A DNA stretch of 64,000 nt from Chionis minor (Eukaryota > Chordata > Aves > Charadriiformes > Chionididae): the NCBI GenBank assembly GCA_013398295.1, contig VZSF01010484.1, positions 167,015 through 231,014 on the forward strand, read 5' to 3'. The notes beneath the pieces are model-generated. The model was not told the origin of the DNA and made no database searches. It was given only the letters and a program-made list of their open reading frames with translations. The position numbers were made by a program, and so were the translations under genes. How positions within the stretch are numbered: the first letter of the stretch is position 1; each line of letters opens with the position of its first letter. This document shows positions 40,001-50,400 of the stretch, in pieces.

Positions 40001-40922
40001 GACAGAAGATTGAAGTCTGAAAATCAAGCACCAGAGTTTTACAAAGCCAAGGCTAAAACCAGCTGTGATTTCATTATTTAAAACACAGACCTCAGTCACA
40101 TTCATACCCCTGTAGAATTCACCAGTATTAACAACTTACCAGAATTTCCTAAAATCCCCATGATCTGGCCACTCTCTATATGAAATGAAACATCCTTAAG
40201 TATTTGTCGGGTCCATTTCTTGCGATACAAAGAAACATTCCACCACGGGCCAACACGCTCTCTTGGAAAACAAACATCAAAAAAGATTAAACACAGAAGA
40301 TTTAAAAAAGTTGCGTAAAGCAAGCAAATTGTTTGTTGCTATTTGCATGTGGGATGGGAACCTGCAAGGATTTTAAAGTGTTAGGGAGAAAAAAAAAAAA
40401 TATTCCCGCTCCCCCCATTTCCTCCAGCTTTAACTTTTTAACTTTGGTGTTATCTGGAAGGTAATGCAAAGTGTGAATAGATTTTTCAGAATGACTGCAA
40501 GGAGGCTTTCGTGGGAAAGGGGACAATCTTTGGAAATCTTCTCTAAAGCACCTCCTTCAGGGACAACTGAAGAAGAACGGGTGAACCCTCTGGAGGACAG
40601 ACTGGCTCTGCCTCCCTCAAGCCACGTACTCTACCCCCGTGGTGGGCGGCCCAGCGCCGTGAGGGCAGCCTGGCAATGTCCTTCCTGCTTTTCTGGGCCA
40701 AACCCACATCCCACCTGCCCCAGCCCCTCTCCCCTCCGTCCCTGGGGTGGGAGCAGCTCCCAGCGGGCAGGGGCTCTCCCTGCTGCTTTCCCGGCCCTAC
40801 CTGACGGTGTAGCAGACACCCCGCACGCTGATGCTGTCGGAGGGCTGCGCCATGGCCGCCTTCTTGCCCGTCTGCCCGCCGCCGCGGCTCCTCTCCAGGC
40901 CGGGAGAGCCTCTGCCCGACAT
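24839..40922 (-). CDS. ABCG5: ATP-binding cassette sterol transporter, subfamily G member 5 (sterolin-1)
   Basis: Thirteen coding exons on the minus strand join to 645 codons plus stop (human: 651): 40801-40922, 40140-40261, 39595-39731, 39273-39371, 38211-38343, 36697-36836, 35414-35543, 32741-32954, 32272-32477, 31239-31377, 27933-28118, 26157-26269 and 24839-25035. This half-transporter pairs with ABCG8 to export cholesterol and plant sterols at the apical membrane of liver and gut. The nucleotide-binding domain has Walker A GNSGSGKT (79-86), signature ISGGE (186-190), Walker B VMLLDE (206-211, catalytic Glu211) and the switch His243. The C-terminal half holds the six-helix membrane domain. 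Sequons at Asn577 and Asn584 match the glycosylated loop of the human protein. The human signature is ISTGE; here it is canonical. The start ATG is preceded by an in-frame TGA and has A at -3. The gene is intact, with no frameshift. Confidence 0.97.
26157..26269 (-). CDS. ABCG5: ABCG5 coding exon 12
   Basis: Residues 543-580 plus one base: [20 protein letters not shown], then [18 protein letters not shown]. It carries the Asn577 sequon of the large extracellular loop. Confidence 0.95.
27933..28118 (-). CDS. ABCG5: ABCG5 coding exon 11
   Basis: Residues 481-542 plus two bases: [20 protein letters not shown], then hydrophobic helices through [20 protein letters not shown], ending VGTGLV. Confidence 0.94.
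29773..29831. repeat. 24-base direct duplication
   Basis: A 24-base unit (TTGATGGTG...CTACCAAA) occurs perfectly at 29773-29796 and 29808-29831, a 35-base period, in ABCG5 intron 10. The identity of the copies points to a recent local duplication. Confidence 0.85.
31239..31377 (-). CDS. ABCG5: ABCG5 coding exon 10
   Basis: Residues 435-480 plus two bases: [20 protein letters not shown] followed by [20 protein letters not shown] and FCTFIY. Donor gtaagt. Confidence 0.93.
32272..32477 (-). CDS. ABCG5: ABCG5 coding exon 9
   Basis: Residues 366-434 plus one base, with [20 protein letters not shown] and the first transmembrane segments ([16 protein letters not shown]), ending [10 protein letters not shown]. 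Donor gtgagt. Confidence 0.95.
32741..32954 (-). CDS. ABCG5: ABCG5 coding exon 8
   Basis: Residues 295-365 plus two bases: [20 protein letters not shown] and the charged linker, then [12 protein letters not shown], leading into the first membrane-domain connecting helix. Donor gtaaga. Confidence 0.94.
34675..34726. repeat. Compound microsatellite (GATA/GTAT/AC)
   Basis: Runs of GATA, GTAT, ATAT and (AC)n follow one another in ABCG5 intron 7. Confidence 0.8.
35177..35208. repeat. (TTTA)n microsatellite
   Basis: About seven TTAT/TTTA units, slightly interrupted, in ABCG5 intron 7, some 205 bases before exon 7 on the plus map. Confidence 0.85.
35414..35543 (-). CDS. ABCG5: ABCG5 coding exon 7
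   Basis: Residues 252-294 plus one base: [20 protein letters not shown], and later [15 protein letters not shown], the end of the nucleotide-binding domain. Confidence 0.95.
36697..36836 (-). CDS. ABCG5: ABCG5 coding exon 6, Walker B and H-loop
   Basis: Residues 205-251 with [20 protein letters not shown] and the switch motif IHQPRSELF. Donor gtaaat. Confidence 0.96.
38211..38343 (-). CDS. ABCG5: ABCG5 coding exon 5, ABC signature
   Basis: Residues 161-204 plus one base: [20 protein letters not shown], then [20 protein letters not shown]. The signature Ser-Gly-Gly-Glu codons are at 38254-38265 (complement). Confidence 0.96.
39273..39371 (-). CDS. ABCG5: ABCG5 coding exon 4
   Basis: Residues 128-160, starting [20 protein letters not shown] just after the Q-loop Gln. 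It is 99 bases, phase 0 at both ends. The donor gtctgt is weak. Confidence 0.93.
39595..39731 (-). CDS. ABCG5: ABCG5 coding exon 3
   Basis: Residues 82-127. It completes Walker A ([15 protein letters not shown]), continues with [13 protein letters not shown] and ends at the Q-loop glutamine (LSYVPQ). The donor gttggt is non-consensus at +3. Confidence 0.95.
40140..40261 (-). CDS. ABCG5: ABCG5 coding exon 2
   Basis: Residues 41-81 plus one base: [40 protein letters not shown], then S and the first base of Gly82. The acceptor ccaag is the only AG that keeps the frame among three overlapping AGs. The exon ends inside Walker A. Confidence 0.94.
40801..40922 (-). CDS. ABCG5: ABCG5 coding exon 1
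   Basis: Residues 1-40 plus two bases. It starts [15 protein letters not shown] and ends [10 protein letters not shown], aligning with the human LHASYSVS strand before the first core motif. The N-terminus is basic and Gly-rich, unlike the human one. Donor gtaggg. Confidence 0.85.
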
Positions 40923-41388
40923 CCTCCGGCGCCGGGGCTCCGCCGGCTCCGTCCCTCAGGCTGCTGGCCAGGTGCCCGAGGCGGCCAGCACCATTGCCTC
41001 CCCCAGGCCTGGGCAGGGCCAGCCCCCGCTGTCCCCGGGCGGGCGGCAGCAGGTCACGGCCCCCAGCGCTCACCAGCTGGGGAACGCGCCTGAAAGAAAA
41101 GCGAGGGGTGCTCAGTGCTGGAGGCTCGGTTCGTTCTTTCTCCTGAGCACAGCTGATTAGCTGAAGCCACTATCTGATGTACCTTTAGCCCGGGCTGTTA
41201 CCGTCCCAGAGGAGGGGAATATTTCCCTGTCCCCAGGGCCACACCAGCTGCAGAGGCGCGGGGCGCCCGGCGAAACGGTGCCACGGTGAGGGCGCCTGGA
41301 GAGGCCGGAGCTCAAAACCAAGAGGAGAAGGATTTCCACAGCCTTCGGAGAGCCGACAGTCAAACCACCGCAGGGAGCAAGACCTTCC
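40923..41388. promoter_or_regulatory. Bidirectional ABCG5/ABCG8 promoter
   Basis: Only 466 bases separate the ABCG5 start codon (complement, 40922) from the ABCG8 start codon (41389). Transcription is divergent and the interval is GC-rich without a clear TATA box, as in mammals, where the two starts are under 400 bases apart. Visible candidate sites are a nuclear-receptor half-site AGGTCA at 41051-41056 and a GATA site (AGATAG on the minus strand) at 41170-41175. The mammalian promoter is known to use LRH-1, HNF4A and GATA factors. The individual sites here are only suggestive. Confidence 0.8.
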
Positions 41389-41472
41389 ATGAAGGCCAAC
41401 ATGAAGGAAAACACTGAAAATGTCTCTCTGGACAGCGGCGGCTGGAGCCGGGTGGCACACGAGGGCTTGCAG
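41389..41472 (+). CDS. ABCG8: ABCG8 coding exon 1
   Basis: Residues 1-28: [20 protein letters not shown] and RVAHEGLQ. This N-terminus is not conserved with human, as expected. Phase 0, donor gtgagc. The choice between Met1 and Met5 is open. Confidence 0.82.
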
Positions 41473-44400
41473 GTGAGCGAGGCCTGCGGGGAGCCGGGAG
41501 GGAGCCGATGGGATCAGCGCTCCCGCAGCTCTTGCCCGGGAGCTGGGAGAGGCGGGTGGCTTTTGCAGAGATGGGGCTTCTGCAGGCAGCCAGCCCTTAT
41601 CTCCCTCAGCTCTGCAGCGGGAAGCAGAAAGTGCCCCCAGCCCCCGCGGGATCGCGGCAGGGACAAGACCGGCGCCGCACAAGCTGCCAGGGAGGAGGGA
41701 GGGGAGTCTTCAAATATGTGGATGGAGCAGAAAGTTCCTGAGCACGGCCAGGGCTGGCTTTCCCAGGACGTGCCTTCAGGTTGTGAAACCAGCTCCCCAC
41801 ATTTGCTGGGGACCACCTGGGTTGTTTTTTTTTTTTTTTTAGAAAATTACATTCAAGATAAGCAAGAGCGCAGAGTGCTTTGGCAGCGGGGGGAGCGTGG
41901 AGGGCTTTAACGTGGCTTTTCAGGCTGCTTGGCGCCATGCTGCTCCCCAATGCCTCTCCAGACTGAAAAGGTTATTAGCCTCGTTTGCTGTGAGGGTAGG
42001 AGGTGCGCACGAAGACTGTGGTCACCATCTGCCAAAGATACCACAGGCAGGGATAGGGTCTGCCACACAGGGAAAAGGAACGTTTTCCTTGGCTAGCAAA
42101 TGAGTCTGACTCGTAGGAAAGGCACAAGGCTCTGGGAGAGATACGGCTGGCTGGAGTGAAAAGTGTAGGCATGCACGCAGAATTACACCAAAGCCAGAAA
42201 GCTGCCGCAGCAAAGACTTGTTAATTGCAGTTATATGCAAAAGGTTAACCAAGCCACGTAGAGACTCTGTTATTTTAGCTCGTATCTCAGAACACCAAGT
42301 TCCAGTCGACAAACTGTGAATTTAAAAAAAGAGAAGAAAAAGAGACTGTACTCACAACTGCACACCATGTTCATAAAGCCTCCAAGTTAACGAGTCTCTG
42401 TGGAATTCAATAACGATCGTACTTCCAGCAAACCTTAATTTTTAGCTGCCATAACTTATAAAAATTTCAAGACGCACTATTTTGATCCACAAGACTAACA
42501 TTGCAGCAGTACATTCTTTTTCCTCAAAAACAGACATAAACAGAGTCCAATCTTTTTATGGTGGCATGAAATTTATCTCCATTTTGAAAATGATGCCATT
42601 TAAAGTGAAAGCAAGTAGAAGAGCATAGCACGGCATGTTTGGCCCTCACACATGCCACTAGAACACAGTACATTTCACACTGATTAACAGATAATTCATT
42701 TCAACCCTTCAGACTTCTGCACTACAGTAACATCAACAATACTGTTATATCCCATAAAAGATACTTCCCTTTCTGCTTCACCTTTTCTGAACTCAAATTT
42801 TAACAGCATTTTAGGTATTGCAATTAACTATTGTAATTAACCTAATAACTTTTCCAGACCAAAGCCCAGGACAGTATTTTTTGCTCTGAAGAAGATAACA
42901 GTCTGTATTTCACGTACAGTGGAAAATCATATGTTCTCGAGGTCAAAGAACTCAACTATCAGGTAAAAGTTGTACTTTATATCTCCTCTTCAGCAGGGAG
43001 CACAACCAGCAATATCTATTTCTATACGCAAGCCATTTTAATAGCCAAGCTAAGTTGAAGTTCACAACGCTAATTCACATGACCATTGCACAGTCAAACA
43101 CACAGAGGCTTTTTATGAAGAATCATGATCTTGGATGCAAGCTGAACTGTCCATTGTAAATATATCCCGTAAATCTAGGGGATAAGACAGGAAAAGAGGT
43201 TTGCTTCTAGGCTCTGTTTTTTCTCAGTCTTTAGACAAATTATTCCTCTGAGGGCTGGGGCAGAGGGACTTTCCATTCAGCTAGGGATGTTGGGAGCCCT
43301 TGCTGGCAAGAATGAGCATGTGGAAGGAGACAAGGAGAGGATGACAAACGTAAGGATTTCAGGGAACCAATGAAATTTTTCATCTCCCTTTGTACCACTT
43401 TGGCATCTGGAGTAGACTTCACCATTTTCAGTTTTGAGTAATTTCAAATTATAAATTTGAAATTCAATTCCAATTCAAATTATTCAAAATATAAAAATGA
43501 AAAATATAGAAATAATAAAAAAATTACAACAGCAAGAAATTACCAAAGTAACAGAGGACAGAGATAGCTTTAGTGTTTAACAGGAATAAGAAGCAAAGCA
43601 TGAAAACCATACTTGGCTGTAAAAGAACTTTCTTCCATGTATTTATGAAGATTAACAATATTATTTTAACATATTCTCTGCTTATAACATAACAACTGTG
43701 AAGATATTTATTGCTAAATAGTTTATTTTTGGAATTGAAGGGACTTCTTTCTTCCTCTGTTAGGTTAACATGGCATCCCAGATTCCCTGGTATGAAAGCC
43801 TCGCACAGATGAAAATGCCATGGACCTGGAAATCGGATCCCTGTTCTCATGTGTCAATAATTCAGAATCTGAATTTAAAAGTTCGAAGTGGTCAGATGCT
43901 AGCTATTATAGGAAGCACTGGTAAGAGCAATCAAATTTCATGATTTGACCAGCTCTCAGATGAAACATACACAGCAAAGAGCAATACTCTTTAGCCTTTT
44001 GAATGGCAAAATCTAGTTGAGAAACAGCTATTGGAAATGCGTCACTTAAATACACTCTTTAAAATGTATGAGGAAACAAAGTATGAGGAAACAAAGATTG
44101 GCACTGGCGGGGGCGGGGGGGGGGGGGCGGAGGAGAAGTAAACTTTATTTTCAAAACCAATTTTGTTATGACTTGTACACATTTGCTATTTGTTTCCTGA
44201 GGTGTAGTGGGGTATTGTTATAACTGCAGCCTGCAGTCCCAGTTCTGCTGGACACAAATCAGCTTCATGGCTGAGATTCAAAACAGCCCAATTGCTGTCC
44301 TTACCCAGTGACACAGCAGACAAATAAGGCCAGACCCCGCGAGAAAGATCGGTGGCAACTTGCAAAGCCACAAGCAGGAATTCCCTTCAAATCGAAACAA

Positions 44401-47400
44401 TTCTAACAGGATAAAATATCACTTCTGAATTAATTAAGAGATACTTACAGAGAAGACAGTTCCTCTCCTCTTTGGCTTTAAAATAAGTCTCTGCTTCCTT
44501 AGGTCTTTTTTTTTTTCTCCTTTTATTTTCTGGTGGGGCCGATTTAATCTTCTCCAGGGTGAGGTTGACTAATGGAGAGATGGCCTTTACCCCATGTGGT
44601 TAGTTGAGTCTAAGCTCATCTAGGGGGATAAGAAGTAGACACGTGACCTGTTAAACTGAAGCAAAAAGGACCCGTACTTTGGAGGTAAAAACCCCCATGC
44701 TGTGTCTCCGCTAGACTCTTACATCAGAGTAACCTTACCTCAGTGATTCAGTGAAGATGCTCTCTCAAAGGCAAGGCACATTTGCCAAAGAAGTTTTAAC
44801 TTTATTTCTACAAAAGAGGTTTTTCTTCCCCATTGCCATGGGAATTTTTCTTAGCGCATAGCCTTAACGTAATTGAAGTTGTACCTTAGAGATTCTCCTG
44901 ATAATAAAAGGAAAAGTTTCTGATGAAATAACATACTGAATTATAGATACAGCACCTTTGTAAGGTAACATACACTGAGCACAAACTCCTTTCAGCAAAC
45001 TAGTCAAACTATTTTTAAAAGCTGTTTATCATCTATTTCATCAAATGCCTTAGTAAAATGGATTAAACTGCTGATGGGTTTCACACTGTCAATGGCAATC
45101 AATATGTCACTCTTAAATAGAGCAATACTTGGTTTACAGATGGATGGGTTTCTTTTTTAAAATGTATATATTAAGAAACATGTGTGGAGTTAATCTTTCA
45201 ACAGGGAGACTAGAAATAAATGACATCTAATCATAATACGAGAGCTCTGTGTGTTTACATACAGTATCATACAGCAAAAAGGGAAAATTCATTTTCTATT
45301 TAATTCCAAATCAGGTTTTGTTTTCATTGTTTTACTTTTCTTACCTCTGAGTCTGAGCCAGCTTTTCTTAATTATTTAAATGACTTTTTGTCTTATTTAA
45401 GTCATAATAATTTTTATTTCAATCATGATTAAGATTCTTATTGTCTGCATAATCATTCAGCGCCTTAGTCATTCAGCTGTTTCAGCTGCCGTTTCTGAAT
45501 TCACAACTCTCTCCACAAAGCAAGCTCTTGCCGAGCATTCAGGTGACAGCTCTGCAGCCAAGCACAGGACACCACCTTTCACCTGTGTTTCAAAAGTGAA
45601 AGGGAGGTAACAAGAGGACAAAGAGACGGTGCTTCTTGAGTTCATGGAGCCACCCTCAACGCCCAACTACCCGATTCTGCTGAGAAATGACAAAGGTTGA
45701 AGCCACGTACTCCATTCCAGAGGAGAGAGATTTCCTGAACAAGAGCTTGTAGCCAGTATTCTCTTTCAAGACCATTTCGTCTCTGTGGCTTTGGAAAAGC
45801 TTCAGGAAGGGCTGGGGAAAAGACGCTAAGTTACAAAAACTTCCATCCTCTGTCTGTGAACTAAATAACTTTTCAAAATGATCCCTTGGAAATTAATTGA
45901 ATTTTCAATTTTGATTTTTCTAGGCGGCGGAAAGACATCCTTGCTTGACGTGATAACCTGCCGGGATCATGGAGGCAAAATCAAGTCCGGTCAAATCACG
46001 ATCAATAACAAACCCACCACTCCCCAGCTTGTTAAGAAATGCATAGCACACGTGCGGCAGGATGACCGACTGCTCCCCCACCTGACTGTCAGAGAAACAC
46101 TATTGTTCATTGCCAAATTGCGCCTTCCGAAGTTTTTTTCAGACTCGCAAAGGAAAAAAAGGGTAATTAAGCTGTTGGAAAAAAATAAAGTTGTCAAAAA
46201 TGTGTCTGACAGGAATTATCCAAGAGATCTTGTGTGTTTGGAGTCAGAACAGCTAATCTGGCATTTTTTAATGTAGATTATGAATTATAAACCTTTTTCT
46301 TCTTTCAAGATAGAAACCAGCAATTGTTCCAAAGCTCATAAAAAATGACAATCTAGAGAAAGCATCAGAGAGGCTGAAAGAAGAACTAAATTGCTGATCG
46401 CTGAGCCTTTTTTAATGTTACCTCTAAAATCAAGATTTGTTTTCAAGTGTCTCTTGATCAGATGGCACTGAAACATCCAGATGAATTTTAACCATATTAA
46501 TCATATTTTCACAGCTTCACCTATGCACGAGTGTACAAATAAACTCTTGCTTTATCTCTGTTACCCTTTGAATCTGCCCAGGTGGAAGACGTTATAGCAG
46601 AACTACGCTTGCGTCAGTGTGCAAACACAAGGGTAGGGAACGAGTACCTCCGCGGCGTTTCAGGAGGCGAGAGACGGAGAGTGAGCATCGGTGTGCAGCT
46701 GCTCTGGAACCCAGGTGAGCAAAACCCCGGCTCCTTCCTTGTGCCCGCCACGGACCGCTGGGGGAAACAGGGCAGGAAATGAAGACAGGAGCTTTCAGGG
46801 AAAAGTCATACACATGATTGCCCCTGGGGCAGGTGGAGGAGTTCATACTCTGGACATTTAACAGGTCTTGCATCACCCTCTGCCACAGGTTACCTCTCCT
46901 GTAGGTCAGGAGCAAAGTCAGACACAGCGACTGGGTGCTGGCCTGTTTGCTTCACTGAAATCAGTGCTGATCACAGCTAATAATGTAATTATTACAGAAA
47001 TTACTCTGTAAATGCCAGCGCTTCAGGAGCCAGGCTGCTTTTGCTTCTGTCACCTTTGCCAATGGAGCAGCGGTGACACAGCCAGGCGGAGCCCCCCGGG
47101 AACCATCCCCCACTGCTCTCTAAACCCACCATCACACAGACTACTGAGGGCTGCCTGAAGCCACCCTCCCAGCAGCGCTCTGGTTTGTGCATATCACTAC
47201 GAGGTTTGCCGTTTATCTGACCGCATGCCACAAGTTACTTTGGAAGGCTGCTGGCCTATTATAACATGGCGATTGTTTTCCTTGCCTCCCACCCAGCCCA
47301 TTTACACATGCAATGTTAAAAGGGAAGGTCATTTTCTTGGCTGTGTAGTCAGTCATTGTGGTCTTGTGCAACTCACTGACGTGGCTGGCTCGTGCCGCAG

Positions 47401-50400
47401 GTGAACCAGAAATTTCCATCATTTTCAGTAGAAGCAAAACATGAGGCTAAATCCGCAGTTGATTCTGCAGGATTGAATCCCCTATATCCAAAGCACTCCT
47501 AATCTTGGCTGAGCCTCTTGTTGAGCAAGATTTCCCATCAGCTCTTCCACTGGGAAACAGATCTGGGAATTTTTTGCTTGCATAAAGTTATATTTTTGTA
47601 ATTATGGGGAAAGCAGAAGTCTTTTTTTTGTAAGAAGTGATGCCCAGGAATAGATATGCTGGTTCTGAAGTAAAAAAAAAAAAAAATAGTTCTAGGAAAA
47701 TTAAGTAAAGCTTTCTTTATGTTTGAAACACGTACTAAGGCCCTCAGCACAGAAACCACGTCTGTGTACCGACATTGCCTTGTGCTTACTGAGGCCATTA
47801 AGTTCTATAACAAGACAAACACTGCCAAGTAATAAAACTCTTTCAAGTTTGTAAAAGCTAATTGCAAAGCAAACAAAAAATCCAAACATATGCATATCTC
47901 TTCATATATATGTGCAAATGGATACAAAATAGAGCACAGGCTGGGAGGAGGAGGAGGAGCTATCTAAATTAATACTGTACATTTACACGTGAATAATGCA
48001 AGGGGTTTAAGTATCGAGCATTTAGGTTAAAATGGCAGGATACAAAACTAGTACTATTGCATTAATTAATATTCATGTACCTGATATTTGTACAAGCAGT
48101 GCAAAACTGCAGAGAAGAATGTAAATTTAACAAGGATCCTAAATCTGCATCCCAATGAGAAATCAAAAAAAAAAAAAAATCTTCCTTCCAGTGGGAGCAG
48201 GATAAGATTTAAAATAGTTATTCTTGGTCATCATGTTTAGTAAGATACGGGAAGAAAGTGCCATTGTTGAATATTGTGTCATGATGGTACAAAATATACT
48301 TTGGACTTTAAAAAAAAAAGGAATATATCAGTGAGATTTCATGCACTAGCACCATTTCACTTAGAACATATTTTCCAAATCAAACATGCTGCTTTCCACA
48401 TCTAAACTTATTGTCTTTGGCAGGAATACTTATACTTGATGAACCCACATCTGGACTGGACAGTTTTACTGCACATAACCTCGTGATAACATTATCCAGA
48501 CTGGCCAGAGGAAACAGATTAGTTCTTCTCTCACTTCATCAGCCCCGGTCAGATATCTTCCAACTGTTTGATTTAGTTCTTCTGGTGACTTCTGGACTCA
48601 CTGTCTATTCTGGAACAGCTAGAGACATGGTCCATTACTTCACAGAACTAGGCTATCCCTGCCCAAGGTACAGCAATCCTGCAGATTTCTATGGTTAGTA
48701 TCAAGCACTGTCATAAAAAAGGTTACTGGAAATCATTCACTTTCGTAAGTGTATCAGCTAACGTTGATTTTTATTGACCATAACTGTCTTAGAAATGCCT
48801 TATAACTGACTCAAATCAAAGCTGTTCAGGCTTTAAGAAGATCCTTATTTGTCAGTACAGGAAATGTAACAAAAACAAGAGATAAGGACAAAATCAATTT
48901 TAAATAATTCTCCTTCTAACCCTGCCAGGTGTAGCAACTCCTCCATGTTTAGCACACTTTTTCCCATGTTTTAGCTGGTTGAAACTGAGAAAGACATGGG
49001 TGAACCGATCAATTGCTTTCTGTAGCCAGTTCTCCGGCTTTGGCATCAAGAAATGTGGGAAACTAGTTTCCCAGGGTGAGGAATAATGCACACCTGGAAC
49101 AGTAAATGGGAAAGGGGAGTGCTGCCCAACACAGCACATTGGAAGGGAGAAAAACCAAAGTCAGAAGAGCAATCCTTTTATTCTTCTTCTCAAAGAAATT
49201 TAACTACACGGTTCCAAACCCATTCCTCTTCTGTTTTTGCAACACATGAAGGGAATCTGGCCCTGTTAATCTAATGGGAGTAGTTTCCTACCTCAGAGGT
49301 TGGTTCAGTTCCAGCCCTTTGGTCTTTGCTCTCAAGTTGGCTCGGAAACCTTGTACGGACACCAGCCTCAGGGCTCCGGAGTAACCTCTTCAGCTGTGCC
49401 AATGTGGCAGGCGGTGTCAGCTCATACCAGCTGTGCAGAGATAAACAGAAGTCAACCTCGGTGTCAAGCCCTGCAAAAAGACCTTTGCCACCACCACCGT
49501 GGTTCAGAGCAGTTCCCAGCCATGCGCAGCCTGGAGGAAGGCTTGCAGCACCTCCCTATGGGAATGGAGACTATCAGGCAGTCCTGGGGAAACTTGTAAC
49601 TACAGCCTGTGATTACAGAGACGACATGGAAGCGGGGAGGGATGAGAAAGGGAGGTGGAAGATCATTTAGCAGTACGCACAGAGTACCCATAGGAAAAAA
49701 AGAGAAATATGGGCAGCAGGAAGGTGGAAATGGGACAGGATGGTAGAGGATGCCACAGCAAGGAGGAGGACCTGACAGAAAGGCACAAATGCTGGCTGTG
49801 TGTCAGAGAGAGAAACAGGAGACCATGGCAGACGGGAAGAGGTAGGGCAGGTTGTAACTCATTCCTGATGAACTCCTGCTGAGCAGAGATGGTCAGCCCA
49901 ATAAGGAGTCACAAAATGTGTGGCGATAGTTCTCTCAGAAAGCTTCTGCAAAATGTCAGGTGTTGTTACTCTACACTGAAGGTCAGCATTGGAAAAATGC
50001 TATTAAAGGTTCCGATTTAAAAAAACCCAACATTTTGTTAAATAAAAAAAATAGCGCTAAGTCAACTACTGTTGCTGCTACTACGTTGTCCTTGGATAAT
50101 GTTCTTCTTGGGCTTTCTCAGTATCGGGTAAAGTTTATGGCACCTCTGCAAGGTAAAAAAAAGACGACATCATTTTGCAGATGGAGAAAAAATATGTGAT
50201 TTAAGTCAAAGTCAAGGTCACATAACAGATTGTAAATGACTACGTCAGGGAGGAAATTCAAGCTATTTATTCTCAGTATCCCTCTCAAGCCACTACCAAA
50301 ATTTAGAAAACTCTGAAATAGCAGTTTACAATATTATAATAATCAACTATTATTGATTGATTGATTACTCCCAGTAATTCATTGAATGACTAGATAAGGA

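Noticed and set aside
42938..42953. DR4-like nuclear-receptor site in ABCG8 exon 2 (AGGTCA n4 ACTCAA)
   Set aside because: The second half-site is poor and the bases are constrained by conserved codons (EVKEL).
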